This document shows positions 1 to 8,565 of a DNA stretch of 37,651 nt, piece by piece. The notes below the pieces were generated by a model. It made no database searches. It saw nothing but the letters and a program-made list of their open reading frames with translations, and was not told the origin of the DNA. This DNA is from Actinomycetes bacterium (GTDB lineage Bacteria > Actinomycetota > Acidimicrobiia > Acidimicrobiales > Aldehydirespiratoraceae), in NCBI GenBank assembly GCA_024276355.1, contig JAJRXJ010000014.1, positions 1 through 37,651 on the forward strand. The letters run 5' to 3'. Both the position numbers and the translations under genes were made by a program. How positions within the stretch are numbered: the first letter of the stretch is position 1; each line of letters opens with the position of its first letter.

Positions 1-1506
1 ATTGCCGCCCTTGTCGCCAGATCTCGACCCGAACACCCGGCCCAGGGGGACGGCCGTGGTGGGCCCGGCGGGTGGGGGACACGGCGGCGCGGGATCGGGG
101 ATCGTGACGGAGCCCGTCGGAGCGACCGAATCGACAACGGTGCGTTCCCCGTCGAGGATGACGACGTGCTGGGGAACGAGTTCGGCGGGCACGAGCGCCG
201 GTCGGTAGACCCCGAACGCCCGCGGGCCACTCCCACCGACCCCGAAGAACCCGGGGATGCTGGCCAGAGCCAGTTCGTTGACGGCGTTGGACAGGGAGCG
301 CCCGAGCGTTCGTTCGTCGGACGACTTGAGGGTGGTCTTCCAGACCGCCACTGCCTCCTCGTTGCTGGCCGGGTCGGGCTTGTCGGTGCGGATCAATGTG
401 GAACTCACATCGTCGAAATCTTCCGGGGAGCTGGGGCACGCCGTCCAGAATGCCTCCTCCACCAGGGCCGCCTTGGCTTCGATGTCGAGCCCGGTAAGGG
501 CTATGGAGATGTCGCGGCGGAACCCTCCGAGCTCATTCATGGCCACCTTCAGGGTGGATGGCGGTGGTTCACCGCGGGTGTTGCTGATGCGTACCCGGTC
601 ACGTCCGACCTGCTCAACCCGAATGGTGTCGAATCGGGCGGTGACGTCAGGACCGAGGTAGGCCGGGCCGCCGATCTCGTAGAGGAGCTGCGAGGTGACC
701 GTACCCACGGTCACCGCTCCGCCGGTGCCGTCATGTTTGCCGATCACGCATGAGCCGTCGGCGGCCACCTCGGCCCAGGGGAATCCGGGGCGTGACAGGC
801 CGTCGACCTCGGTGAAGAACGAGTAGTTGCCGCCCGTGGCCTGGGTTCCGCACTCGATCACATGGCCGGCGACCACGGCACCGGCAAGTTGATCCCAGTC
901 GTCGCGCTGCCAGCCATGGTGCCATGCCGCGGGACCGCAGACGACGGCGGCATCGGTGACCCGTCCGGTGACCACGATGTCGGCATCGGCTTTGAGGGCC
1001 TCGACGATCCCCCAAGCGCCGAGGTAGGCGTTGGCGCTGATGAATCTGGAAATGTCGCCGACTGGTTCACCGGTTTCGAAGTGGGCCAGATCGACACCAG
1101 CCTCGACCAACTCGCTCAATCGGGGAAGGATATTGTCGCCGTCGACGTAGGCGACCCGCGGTGTGAGCCCCAGCTTGTCGGCCACCTCGGACACGGCCTC
1201 GGCACATCCCGCGGGGTCGAGGCCGCCGGCATTGGTGACCACCCGGATGCCCTTGTCGAGGCAGGTGCCCATCACCTGTTCCATCTGCTTCACGAACGTG
1301 CGGGCGTAACCTCCACCCGGCCGGGTTGCCTGGGTCCGGGCGAGGATCAACATCGTGAGTTCGGCGAGCCAGTCGCCCGTGAGCACGTCGATTGGTCCGC
1401 CCTCCACCATTTCGGCGGCGGCGGTGAGGCGGTCCCCGTAGAACCCGGAGCAATTGGCTATGCGGAGCGGGTCTCGGACCGGGCGATCGTTGTGGAGATC
1501 TGCCAT
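1..1506 (-). CDS. AtuA-family protein (acyclic terpene utilization; DUF1446), C-terminus cut by window edge
   Basis: An open frame of 502 codons runs from the ATG at 1506 to base 1 without a stop, so the C-terminus is missing. The start reads MADLHNDRPVRDPLRIANCS; then come the family-typical blocks SGFYGDRL, GGPIDVLTGDWLAEL, NAGGLDPAGCAE, DIVVTGRVTDAA, GHVIECGTQATGGNYSFF and PGFPWAEV. The last codons give SRSGDKGG, which opens the C-terminal AtuA domain. AtuA is needed for growth of Pseudomonas on citronellol or geraniol, but its reaction is not settled. Only one base separates it from the stop of the biotin carboxylase gene upstream, so it is the third gene of a carboxylase operon. The family is certain; a terpene substrate is inferred from neighbours. 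Confidence 0.88.
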   Translation of the reverse strand, partial: MADLHNDRPVRDPLRIANCSGFYGDRLTAAAEMVEGGPIDVLTGDWLAELTMLILARTQATRPGGGYARTFVKQMEQVMGTCLDKGIRVVTNAGGLDPAGCAEAVSEVADKLGLTPRVAYVDGDNILPRLSELVEAGVDLAHFETGEPVGDISRFISANAYLGAWGIVEALKADADIVVTGRVTDAAVVCGPAAWHHGWQRDDWDQLAGAVVAGHVIECGTQATGGNYSFFTEVDGLSRPGFPWAEVAADGSCVIGKHDGTGGAVTVGTVTSQLLYEIGGPAYLGPDVTARFDTIRVEQVGRDRVRISNTRGEPPPSTLKVAMNELGGFRRDISIALTGLDIEAKAALVEEAFWTACPSSPEDFDDVSSTLIRTDKPDPASNEEAVAVWKTTLKSSDERTLGRSLSNAVNELALASIPGFFGVGGSGPRAFGVYRPALVPAELVPQHVVILDGERTVVDSVAPTGSVTIPDPAPPCPPPAGPTTAVPLGRVFGSRSGDKGGN

Positions 1507-1507
1507 C

Positions 1508-3469
1508 TCAGTTGTCCTTGTCGGATTCGGATTCGGATTCGAAGACGACGAGCAGTTCGCCGTTGCTGACGTGGCCTCCCCGGGTGACCCGCACCTCGGA
1601 GACCACACCATCTGACGGGGCGTTCATGTGGTGCTCCATCTTCATGGCTTCGAGGACGACGAGAGTCTGGCCGGCCGAGACCGTGTCCCCGGGACTGACC
1701 CTGACATCGAGAACCACACCGGGCATGGGGGCGACCAATCCGCCGGTGGGCTGATCATCACTCGGAACCACGAATCTCGGTACACGACCGAGTTCGGTGG
1801 TGCCGGTGGTGTCGCTCAGGTAGAGGGTCTCGGGTGTGGAGGTGACGCGATGGAAGCGGCGTTGACCCTGCCACTCGATGTCTATGCCGTGGGGGCTCCA
1901 TCCGTGGATGGTGACCGCGCCGGTGTCGGGCTGTGATTCGATGGTGAACCTGCCGTCTCGGCGGCTGCGGTAGTGGATGGTGATCTCTTCGGCATCGATC
2001 ACCCAGCTGATTCTCTGTGAGGGCAGGCGACCGAGTACGAACCCGCTGCGGACGTTTTCGAGCACCTCGCAGTTGGCGTGGTTGTGCGCCTGCTGCCACA
2101 TTGCCGCCGCGACCGCGACGTACTCCCGTTCCTCATCGGCCAGATGTCGGCGAGCGGGTGGATCGGCTCGCTCGATGAAGTCGGTGGTGGTGTCGCCCCG
2201 GGCGAACTCCGGACTTCGCAGCGAGGCGGCCAGAAAGTCTCGGTTGGTGGTGACCCCGCCGAGGTGTGATCGTTCGAGAGCCAAGGCCAAGCGGCGGGTG
2301 GTCTCGGCGCGGGTTGGGCCGGATGCGATGACCTTGGCCAGCATCGGGTCGAAATCGAACCCGACGACCGAACCCTGTTCCACTCCCGAGTCCCACCTGA
2401 CGGCGGGTGCTTCTGCCGGCAGCCATGCGTGGAGCGTGCCGGTGTCGGGAAGGAAATCGTTGTCGGGGTCTTCGGCATAGATTCGGGCTTCGATGGCGTG
2501 GCCGGTGAAGGAGATGTCCTCCTGCCTGTACCCGAGTGGTTCCCCTGATGCCACTCGGAGTTGTTCACGCACCAGGTCGATTCCGGTGACCATCTCCGTG
2601 ACCGGATGCTCGACCTGCAGCCTGGTGTTGACCTCGAGGAACCAGAACTCGTGGGTGAGATCGTCGAGCAGGAACTCGACCGTGCCGGCAGACGAGTAGC
2701 CGATCGACGAGGCCAGCTTCAGCGCTGCTTCTCCCATGGAGCTGCGCAACGCGGGGTCGATGGCGGGTGAGGGAGATTCTTCGATGATCTTCTGGTGGCG
2801 CCTTTGGATCGAGCACTCGCGTTCGCCCAGATGCACGAGATTGCCGTGGGAGTCGCCCAGTATCTGGATCTCGATGTGGCGGGAGGTGGGCAGATACCTT
2901 TCGAGAAACACGGTGTCGTCGTCGAAGGCGTTGAGGGCCTCGCGCTGGGCTCGGGCCACCGAGTCGGCAAGCGAATCGTCCGACTCGACCAGGTGCATGC
3001 CCTTGCCGCCACCGCCGGCGGAGGCCTTCACGAGAAGCGGAAATCCGACCGAGGTGCCATCGGTCGGATCGTTCGACGACGGCAGGGTGGGCACTCCCGC
3101 GTCGATGGCCGCCTGTTTGGCCGCCACCTTGTCGCCCATGGTTCGGATGATCCCGGGTGAGGGGCCGACCCAGATGAGGCCGGCATCGTCGACGGCAGCC
3201 GCGAAGGTCGGGTTCTCCGAGAGGAATCCGTAGCCGGGATGCACGGCCTTTGCCCCGGTGGAGAGAGCGGCCTCGATGATCGCCCCACCGTCGAGGTACC
3301 CATCCGGTAGACGGACGGCGGCATCGGCTTCGGTCACGAACGGGGCGTCGGCGTCGGCGTCGACGTAGACCGCGATGCAGCGGATGCCCATTTCGCGGGC
3401 GGTGCGGAAGATGCGGCGGGCGATCTCCCCCCGATTGGCGACGAGCAGTGTGTCGATGTCGGTGGTCAC
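1508..3469 (-). CDS. Acyl-CoA carboxylase alpha subunit (biotin carboxylase + biotin carrier domain)
   Basis: 653 residues. It carboxylates its own biotin with ATP and bicarbonate and passes the carboxyl group to the partner beta subunit. The N-terminus LLVANRGEIARRI and HPGYGFLSEN mark the biotin carboxylase domain; ATP-grasp follows with KASAGGGGKGM and FLEVNTRLQVEHPVTE; the C-terminal carrier domain holds EAMKMEHH with the biotinylated lysine near residue 610. The tail is a short acidic SESESD run encoded by a GGATTC repeat. Start: the GTG at 3469 overlaps the TGA of the carboxyltransferase gene by four bases (translational coupling) and gives the family N-terminus; the frame stays open to 4303, but that extension lies inside the upstream gene and has no similarity. 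Substrate may be geranyl-CoA-like (AtuF role), methylcrotonyl-CoA or another acyl-CoA. Confidence 0.93.
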   Translation of the reverse strand: MTTDIDTLLVANRGEIARRIFRTAREMGIRCIAVYVDADADAPFVTEADAAVRLPDGYLDGGAIIEAALSTGAKAVHPGYGFLSENPTFAAAVDDAGLIWVGPSPGIIRTMGDKVAAKQAAIDAGVPTLPSSNDPTDGTSVGFPLLVKASAGGGGKGMHLVESDDSLADSVARAQREALNAFDDDTVFLERYLPTSRHIEIQILGDSHGNLVHLGERECSIQRRHQKIIEESPSPAIDPALRSSMGEAALKLASSIGYSSAGTVEFLLDDLTHEFWFLEVNTRLQVEHPVTEMVTGIDLVREQLRVASGEPLGYRQEDISFTGHAIEARIYAEDPDNDFLPDTGTLHAWLPAEAPAVRWDSGVEQGSVVGFDFDPMLAKVIASGPTRAETTRRLALALERSHLGGVTTNRDFLAASLRSPEFARGDTTTDFIERADPPARRHLADEEREYVAVAAAMWQQAHNHANCEVLENVRSGFVLGRLPSQRISWVIDAEEITIHYRSRRDGRFTIESQPDTGAVTIHGWSPHGIDIEWQGQRRFHRVTSTPETLYLSDTTGTTELGRVPRFVVPSDDQPTGGLVAPMPGVVLDVRVSPGDTVSAGQTLVVLEAMKMEHHMNAPSDGVVSEVRVTRGGHVSNGELLVVFESESESDKDN

Positions 3470-5115
3470 AGTCGGAACACCCCGTATCCCTCGGCGCCCT
3501 CTATCTCTCGGTTTCTGACCACCGACAGACACATTCCCAGGACGGTTCGGGTGTCCCTCGGGTCGATGATCCCGTCGTCGCTGATGGCTCCGGTGGCTCT
3601 CAGGGCCAGCGACCCCTTCTCCTGTATGGCTTCGACCATGGCCACGATCGCGGCGTCTTCCTCTTCGTCGAATGGGATTCCCTTGCGGGCAGCCTGGCCG
3701 CGTCTCACCTGCGACATGACCCCGGCGATCTGCTTCGGGCCCATCACCGCGATCTTGGCGGTTGGCCACAGGAAGGTGAATCGGTTGCCGAACGCCCGGC
3801 CCGACATTCCGTAGGTTCCTGCGCCGTAGGACGAGCCGATGATCACGGTGAGGTGGGGAACAGTGGAGTTGGTGACGGCGTTGATCATCTGCGAGCCCTT
3901 CTTGATGATGCCGTCCCGTTCGAAGTCCTTGCCGACCATGTAGCCGGTGATGTTCTGCAGGAACACGAGCGGCACGTCTATCTGATTGCACAGTTGTATG
4001 AAGTGGGCCGCTTTCTGCGCCGAGTCCGGGTAGATGACGCCGTTGTTGCCGAGAATGCCGACCGGGTATCCGTGGATGCTGGCCCAACCGCAGATCATGG
4101 TGGGACCGAATCGGCCCTTGAACTCCTCGAATCTCGAACCGTCGACCACCCTGGCGATCACGTCTCTCACATCGACGGGCTGGCGGAGGTCTCTGCTCAC
4201 CAGCCCGAGGAGTTCCTCGGGGTCGTGGATCGGCTCTTGCACGGTGAATGAGGGGCCGGGGCCGGGCTTGCGCCAGTTGAGATGCGACACGACCTCGCGG
4301 CACAGTCGGATGGCGTCCATCTCGTCTTCGGCGAAGTAGTCGCCGGTGCCGGATACCTCGGCGTGCATCTGGGCACCGCCCAGGGTCTCGTCGTCACTCT
4401 CCTCGCCGGTGGCCATCTTTACCAGAGGGGGTCCGGCCAGAAAGATCTTCGACTTCTCCTTGACGACGATGTTGTAGTCGGAGAGTCCCGGTTGGTAGGC
4501 GCCGCCGGCGGTGGATGACCCGAAGGTGATGCACACCGTGGGAATTCTCATCTTCGAAAGTTCGATCATCTCGTAGAAGAATCGACCTGTCTCGGCGAAG
4601 TGCGCGACTTCCACGCGACGTCGGTTGCTGTCGCCGTCACCTGCCTGAACCCGCAGGTCGCCTCCGGATGACTCCACGAAGTTGACGTAGGGCATGCGGT
4701 TGTCCCGGGCAATTTCGAGTGCCCGCATCCACTTCTTGCCGGCGTAGGGGGTGAGAGCCCCGGCGAGCACTGTCGGGTCGTTGCCCATGATCACGCACTC
4801 GGTTCCCGCGATCACCCCGACGCCCACGACCATGCCTCCCCCCATCGCGTAGTCGGACTTGTAGCCCGCCAGGGCACTGATCTCCAGAAAAGCGGTGTCG
4901 GGGTCGAGGGCATTGAGGATGCGTTCTCGGATTGGCATCTTCCCTCGGGATCGCAACCGGTCCATGGCCTTTGGGCCGCCGCCACCTTCGGCTTCGTCGA
5001 GCAGCCGCTCGATTTCGTCGAGTTGTTCGAGTACGTCCGCTCGATTCTTGGCAAAGGCCTCGGATCCGGTGTCGATCTTGGTCGGCAGGGGAGGGGCCAT
5101 GTGGGCTCTCATCAT
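3466..5115 (-). CDS. Acyl-CoA carboxyltransferase beta subunit, AtuC/MCC-like
   Basis: 549 residues, usual length for the family. It transfers the carboxyl group from biotin to an acyl-CoA. Two crotonase-like halves are visible: the first with STAGGAYQPGLSDY and LAGPPLVKMATGEESDDE, the second with GVIYPDSAQKAAHFIQ, NITGYMVG, SSYGAGTYGM and KIAVMGPKQIAGV. The KMATGEESDDE..GGA.MHA block looks more like geranyl-CoA carboxylase AtuC than classical methylcrotonyl-CoA carboxylase, which usually has KAATGE followed by a different run; this is from memory of family patterns. Start: the ATG at 5115 lies seven bases after a TAGTGT -10 box with TTGACG 18 bases further up, a leaderless arrangement; an internal ATG at 5100 also fits the family N-terminus. 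First gene of the minus-strand operon. Confidence 0.92.
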   Translation of the reverse strand: MMRAHMAPPLPTKIDTGSEAFAKNRADVLEQLDEIERLLDEAEGGGGPKAMDRLRSRGKMPIRERILNALDPDTAFLEISALAGYKSDYAMGGGMVVGVGVIAGTECVIMGNDPTVLAGALTPYAGKKWMRALEIARDNRMPYVNFVESSGGDLRVQAGDGDSNRRRVEVAHFAETGRFFYEMIELSKMRIPTVCITFGSSTAGGAYQPGLSDYNIVVKEKSKIFLAGPPLVKMATGEESDDETLGGAQMHAEVSGTGDYFAEDEMDAIRLCREVVSHLNWRKPGPGPSFTVQEPIHDPEELLGLVSRDLRQPVDVRDVIARVVDGSRFEEFKGRFGPTMICGWASIHGYPVGILGNNGVIYPDSAQKAAHFIQLCNQIDVPLVFLQNITGYMVGKDFERDGIIKKGSQMINAVTNSTVPHLTVIIGSSYGAGTYGMSGRAFGNRFTFLWPTAKIAVMGPKQIAGVMSQVRRGQAARKGIPFDEEEDAAIVAMVEAIQEKGSLALRATGAISDDGIIDPRDTRTVLGMCLSVVRNREIEGAEGYGVFRL

Positions 5116-5122
5116 GGCGACG

Positions 5123-5152
5123 ACACTAACCAGGGTAAGCGATAGGCGTCAA
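5123..5152 (-). promoter_or_regulatory. Promoter of the carboxylase-atuA operon (leaderless)
   Basis: On the minus strand TTGACG (5152-5147) is followed by an 18-base spacer and TAGTGT (5128-5123). Seven bases after the -10 box comes the ATG at 5115, so the transcript probably starts at or next to the start codon. This is the best sigma70-type promoter match in the window. Confidence 0.6.
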
Positions 5153-5171
5153 GATTATCCGGAATGGTACT

Positions 5172-5201
5172 GTGACCAAGGTCCCTACTTACGGTATAAG
5201 T
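5172..5201 (+). promoter_or_regulatory. Promoter and candidate operator of the acyl-CoA dehydrogenase operon
   Basis: GTGACC (5172-5177), a 17-base spacer and TATAAG (5195-5200) form a plausible promoter. The -10 box lies inside an inverted repeat, ACTTA (5187-5191) and TAAGT (5197-5201) around five bases, which could be a repressor site. The transcript would have a leader of about 40 bases before the ATG at 5248. It is divergent from, and within 50 bases of, the carboxylase promoter, so one regulator could control both sides. Confidence 0.45.
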
Positions 5202-5247
5202 GGGTGTGGGATGCTCGTTCGGCCTGACGGCCGAGATTGGGGGAGCA

Positions 5248-6450
5248 ATGGAATCGATCGACATCGAGTGTGGTCTCGGAGAAATTGAGCGTGACGTGGT
5301 GGCCACGGTTCACGCCTTCGCACGCGACATCATGCGGCCGGCCGGGATTGAACTCGACAAACTGGCCGACCCGTCGGAGGTGATCGCCCCCGACTCGGTG
5401 CTGTGGGACGTCCATCGTCGCTTTCGCGAGCTGGGAATCGACGAGATCGCCGACGACGACACCCTGGATCCCGTGGCCAAGGCCCGTCTTAGAGCCATGA
5501 TCAGCGAGGAACTGGGATGGGGCGACTCCGGGCTTGCCATCAGCCTGGGGGTGGCCGGGTTCCACCGGATCTTCGCCGAACTCTCCGGCGACACCGATCT
5601 GGTGGCCCGATACACGGGTGAGGGTGCGGCCGACATTGGCTGCTGGGCCATCACCGAGCCCGATCACGGCAGCGACCAGCTGTCGTTCGACGACCCGTTC
5701 TTCACCGACCCGGGAGTGAAGGCCAACTGTCATGCCCGACTCGAAGGCGACGAGTGGGTTGTGAAGGGCCAGAAGTCAGCGTGGGTCTCCAACGGCACCA
5801 TTGCCGATGTGGCCACTCTGTTCTGCAATATCGACCCGACCCTGGGAATGGCGGGCGGCGGAGTGTGCATAGTGCCGCTTGATCTACCGGGAGTGTCGCG
5901 CGGTAAGCCGCTCGACAAGCTCGGCCAGCGTCCGCTCAACCAAGGCGAGATCTTCTTCGACGACGTGCGAATACCCAAGGCCAACATGTTGGTCGGCACC
6001 GACACCTACCTGTTCGCGGTTGAACAGGTGCTGGCGCTGGCCAACATGTCGATGGGATCCACATTCGTCGGCGCCGCCCGGGCAGCGTATGAACACGCCC
6101 TCGAATATGCCCGCGACCGTATTCAGGGCGGCAAGCCGATCATCGCTCACCAGGGTGTTCGCCTTCGACTGTTCGACATGTTCTCGAAGGTCGAGGCGGC
6201 GCGATCGCTGTCGCGTCGGGTGGCCATGTACAACGGCAGCGAGATGCCCCGGGTCGAATACTCGATTGCGTCCAAGACCTTCTGCACACAGGTGGCGTTC
6301 GAGGTGGCCAGCGACGCCGTGCAAATCCTCGGGGGCAACGGCCTCACCCGCGATTACCCGGTTGAGAAGTTGCTGCGAGACACCCGGGCCTCGCTGATCG
6401 AAGACGGATGCAACGAGGTGCTCGCCATGGAAGGCGCCTTCAAGCTCTGA
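5248..6450 (+). CDS. Acyl-CoA dehydrogenase, possibly AtuD-like
   Basis: 400 residues. FAD-dependent alpha,beta-desaturation of an acyl-CoA. Visible family blocks: LGWGDSGLAISLG, the FAD-binding stretch WAITEPDHGSDQ, KGQKSAWVSNGT, the helical C-terminal part with ARAAYEHALEYARDR, and QILGGNGLTRDYPVEKLLRD. At the usual catalytic glutamate position of YEGTNE the protein reads IEDGCNE, so the aligned residue is Asp386 with Glu385 beside it; the true base is uncertain. Start: the frame is open from 5200, but the ATG at 5248 follows GGGGGAG at good spacing and gives a normal N-terminus. It heads the plus-strand degradation operon and lies opposite the carboxylase genes, as atuD belongs with atuC/atuF in Pseudomonas. 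Confidence 0.92.
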   Translation: MESIDIECGLGEIERDVVATVHAFARDIMRPAGIELDKLADPSEVIAPDSVLWDVHRRFRELGIDEIADDDTLDPVAKARLRAMISEELGWGDSGLAISLGVAGFHRIFAELSGDTDLVARYTGEGAADIGCWAITEPDHGSDQLSFDDPFFTDPGVKANCHARLEGDEWVVKGQKSAWVSNGTIADVATLFCNIDPTLGMAGGGVCIVPLDLPGVSRGKPLDKLGQRPLNQGEIFFDDVRIPKANMLVGTDTYLFAVEQVLALANMSMGSTFVGAARAAYEHALEYARDRIQGGKPIIAHQGVRLRLFDMFSKVEAARSLSRRVAMYNGSEMPRVEYSIASKTFCTQVAFEVASDAVQILGGNGLTRDYPVEKLLRDTRASLIEDGCNEVLAMEGAFKL

Positions 6451-6485
6451 TCCAACCATCCCGCCAACATCGAGGAGCAGTTTTC

Positions 6486-7280
6486 ATGGAGTTGAGAGAG
6501 GTCATCGGGAATCGCCGGTCCATCCGGTTTATGCGGCCCTACAAGCCCGTCGAGATCGAGAAGTTGCAAAGGATGCTGGAAGCGGCCCGGCTGGCGTCCC
6601 ACTGGGGAAACGTCGGCAGCCTGAGGGCCGTGGTGGTGATGCGCGACTCGGCCTCCGAAGAGGTCCTCGAAGCGCTGCAGGCCCCGATCGCCGGGTTTCA
6701 GATCCGCATTGCGCCCGTGGTCATTGTTTGGTATCTCGAGACCTCAGCGATCGATCATCAGGACGATCGCCTACGCGAGTTGATGGCGGCCGGGGCGCTG
6801 GGATTCGGCACGATCGAGGAGAAGAAGCAGGCCCTGGAATCACAGCTGATACCCATTTTCAAGTCGATCTCCGACGAGCTCAAGAAGCCCGGACTGGGCG
6901 AGGTCGACTGTGGCCAGGGCATAGCGCTGGCCACACTCATGGCCTACGAACAGGGGCTCGGCACCTGCTGTCTGGGCACCCCCAATACCGAGCAGATCCG
7001 AATCAATCTTGGTCTGCCCGACACGGCCCGTGTTCTGCTGCTGCAAACCGTCGGATATCCGGCCGAGTCTCCCGAGGCCGGCGGCCAGCGGCCACGCCAG
7101 GATCTCGGTGCCCTGTTCCACCTCAACTCCTACGGCACTCCGTTCCCGCGATCCCCGGACGTGGTTGAGGAGCTTGAACGCGACCGGATGTTGCAGGAGC
7201 CGGCACCGCTGCCATGGCGAGAGGCCGAACTGGAGTATCTGCAGAAGGCGCTTGGCATAGAGCCCCCCGGGCTTCTCTGA
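6486..7280 (+). CDS. Nitroreductase-family oxidoreductase
   Basis: 264 residues. The N-terminus MELREVIGNRRSIRFMRPYK is the classic FMN-binding start of the nitroreductase fold; the middle part GQGIALATLMAYEQGLGTC and the C-terminal LLLQTVGYPAE also fit. Such proteins bind FMN and reduce nitro groups, enones or other electron-poor substrates with NAD(P)H; a few do other flavin chemistry. Start: ATG at 6486 after GAGGAG; the frame is open further upstream but that part overlaps the dehydrogenase gene. It lies 35 bases after the dehydrogenase and 46 before the thiolase, so it is likely cotranscribed and may act on an unsaturated acyl-CoA intermediate. The C-terminal 50 residues (PLPWREAELEYLQKALGI) are longer than in small nitroreductases. 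Substrate unknown. Confidence 0.85.
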   Translation: MELREVIGNRRSIRFMRPYKPVEIEKLQRMLEAARLASHWGNVGSLRAVVVMRDSASEEVLEALQAPIAGFQIRIAPVVIVWYLETSAIDHQDDRLRELMAAGALGFGTIEEKKQALESQLIPIFKSISDELKKPGLGEVDCGQGIALATLMAYEQGLGTCCLGTPNTEQIRINLGLPDTARVLLLQTVGYPAESPEAGGQRPRQDLGALFHLNSYGTPFPRSPDVVEELERDRMLQEPAPLPWREAELEYLQKALGIEPPGLL

Positions 7281-7326
7281 ATACAGCGCCCGTGATCGAA
7301 TCCGCATCAACCCAGGGAGACCCCAA

Positions 7327-8559
7327 ATGAAACTCGATGCAGTCGTGGCCGGCGTGGGCATGACCCACTTCGGGCGGCATCTCGACACCGGCCTGAAGGC
7401 CCTCGGTGCAGAAGCGATCCGGTCGGCCCTGGCCGACGCCGGTGTGGACAAGGCCGAAATCGAAGCCGCATGGGTCGGCAACGCGGCGGCCGGCGTCGTC
7501 ACGGGTCAAGAGTGCATCCGGGGCGAGGTGGTGCTCAGGGGAATGGGGATGGGTCGGCTGCCCGTGGTCAACGTTGAAAATGCCTGCGCGAGCGCGTCCA
7601 CTGCGCTCAACCAGGCGGCCGCCATGGTCACCGCAGGGATGTACGACATCGTCCTGGCCCTGGGCGTCGAAAAGCTCTACCACCCCGACAAGACCAAGAC
7701 GTTCGGTGCGTTCTCCGGGGCGGTCGACGTCGAGTCGCTGGCTGAGATCATGGCCGCGTTGGCCAAGAACGCCGAAGAGGAAGGGGCAACCACGGCCAGC
7801 AGCGGTGCCGGTACGAAGCGCTCGATGTTCATGGACATCTACGCGGCGGTGGCCAGGTCCCACATGGAGCGTTACGGCACCACGGTGGAGCAGTTTGCCA
7901 AGGTGTCGGCCAAGAATTCCCTCCACGGTTCACTCAACCCGCGGGCCCAGTATCGCGAGTTGCTGAGTGTCGAAGACGTGCTGTCATCGCCGATGATCGC
8001 CGAGCCGCTCACGCGGCCCATGTGCTCCCCGATCGGGGATGGAGCTGCTGCTGTCGTGTTGATGAGCAACCGCAAGGCCCGCGAGCTCGGGGTGAAGAAT
8101 CCGGTGAAGGTCAGAAGCAGCGTCCTGCGAAGCGGATGGGATCGCGCCCCCGACGAGCCGGGAGCGGCCGCGCTCGCCGCGGGCGAGGCCTACGAGGAGG
8201 CCGGCATCGGTCCCGGCGATCTGGATGTGATCGAGTGCCATGATGCGTCGGCACCAGCTGAGATATTCGCCTACGAAGACCTCGGACTGTGCGCCAAGGG
8301 GGAAGGTGGCCGTCTCGTCGATGAGGGTCGCACGGCCCTCGGCGGGTCCACACCGGTGAACACCAGCGGCGGGCTGCTCCGCAAGGGCCACCCGGTCGGA
8401 GCCACCGGGCTGGCCCAGATCGTCGAACTCACCGAGCAACTCCAGGGGCGATCCGGAGACCGCCAGGTGGATGGCGCGCGGATAGGCCTGGCCCACAACG
8501 GTGGCGGCACGATCGGTGCAGATGTGGCCGCGTTGTGCGTCACGATACTCGCGAGGTGA
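7327..8559 (+). CDS. Thiolase-superfamily protein, SCP2/lipid-transfer type
   Basis: 410 residues. The thiolase fold is seen from GVGMTHFGRH at the start, the nucleophile block VENACASAS with Cys87, HDASAPAEIFAYEDLG, NTSGGLLRKGHPVGATG with His355, and AHNGGGTIGA near the end. Replacement of the usual C-terminal CxGGG by HNGGG and the GHPVGATG form place it with SCP2-type thiolases and related lipid-transfer proteins, which often cleave branched or sterol side-chain acyl-CoAs (or retro-aldol cleave, with a DUF35 partner). No DUF35 gene is next to it. Start ATG 7327 after GGGAGACCCC. It fits as the chain-shortening step after dehydrogenase and carboxylase. Confidence 0.9.
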   Translation: MKLDAVVAGVGMTHFGRHLDTGLKALGAEAIRSALADAGVDKAEIEAAWVGNAAAGVVTGQECIRGEVVLRGMGMGRLPVVNVENACASASTALNQAAAMVTAGMYDIVLALGVEKLYHPDKTKTFGAFSGAVDVESLAEIMAALAKNAEEEGATTASSGAGTKRSMFMDIYAAVARSHMERYGTTVEQFAKVSAKNSLHGSLNPRAQYRELLSVEDVLSSPMIAEPLTRPMCSPIGDGAAAVVLMSNRKARELGVKNPVKVRSSVLRSGWDRAPDEPGAAALAAGEAYEEAGIGPGDLDVIECHDASAPAEIFAYEDLGLCAKGEGGRLVDEGRTALGGSTPVNTSGGLLRKGHPVGATGLAQIVELTEQLQGRSGDRQVDGARIGLAHNGGGTIGADVAALCVTILAR

Positions 8560-8565
8560 GCTCCG

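Noticed and set aside
166-753. Plus-strand open frames in 2-1569
   Set aside because: They are antisense to the continuous AtuA frame, whose translation shows all family blocks; the plus-strand translations are Gly/Arg-rich shadows.
3470-4303. Long N-terminal extension of the biotin carboxylase frame
   Set aside because: It lies fully antisense-free but in another frame of the carboxyltransferase gene on the same strand, has low-complexity Arg/His-rich translation and no similarity; the GTG at 3469 gives the family N-terminus.
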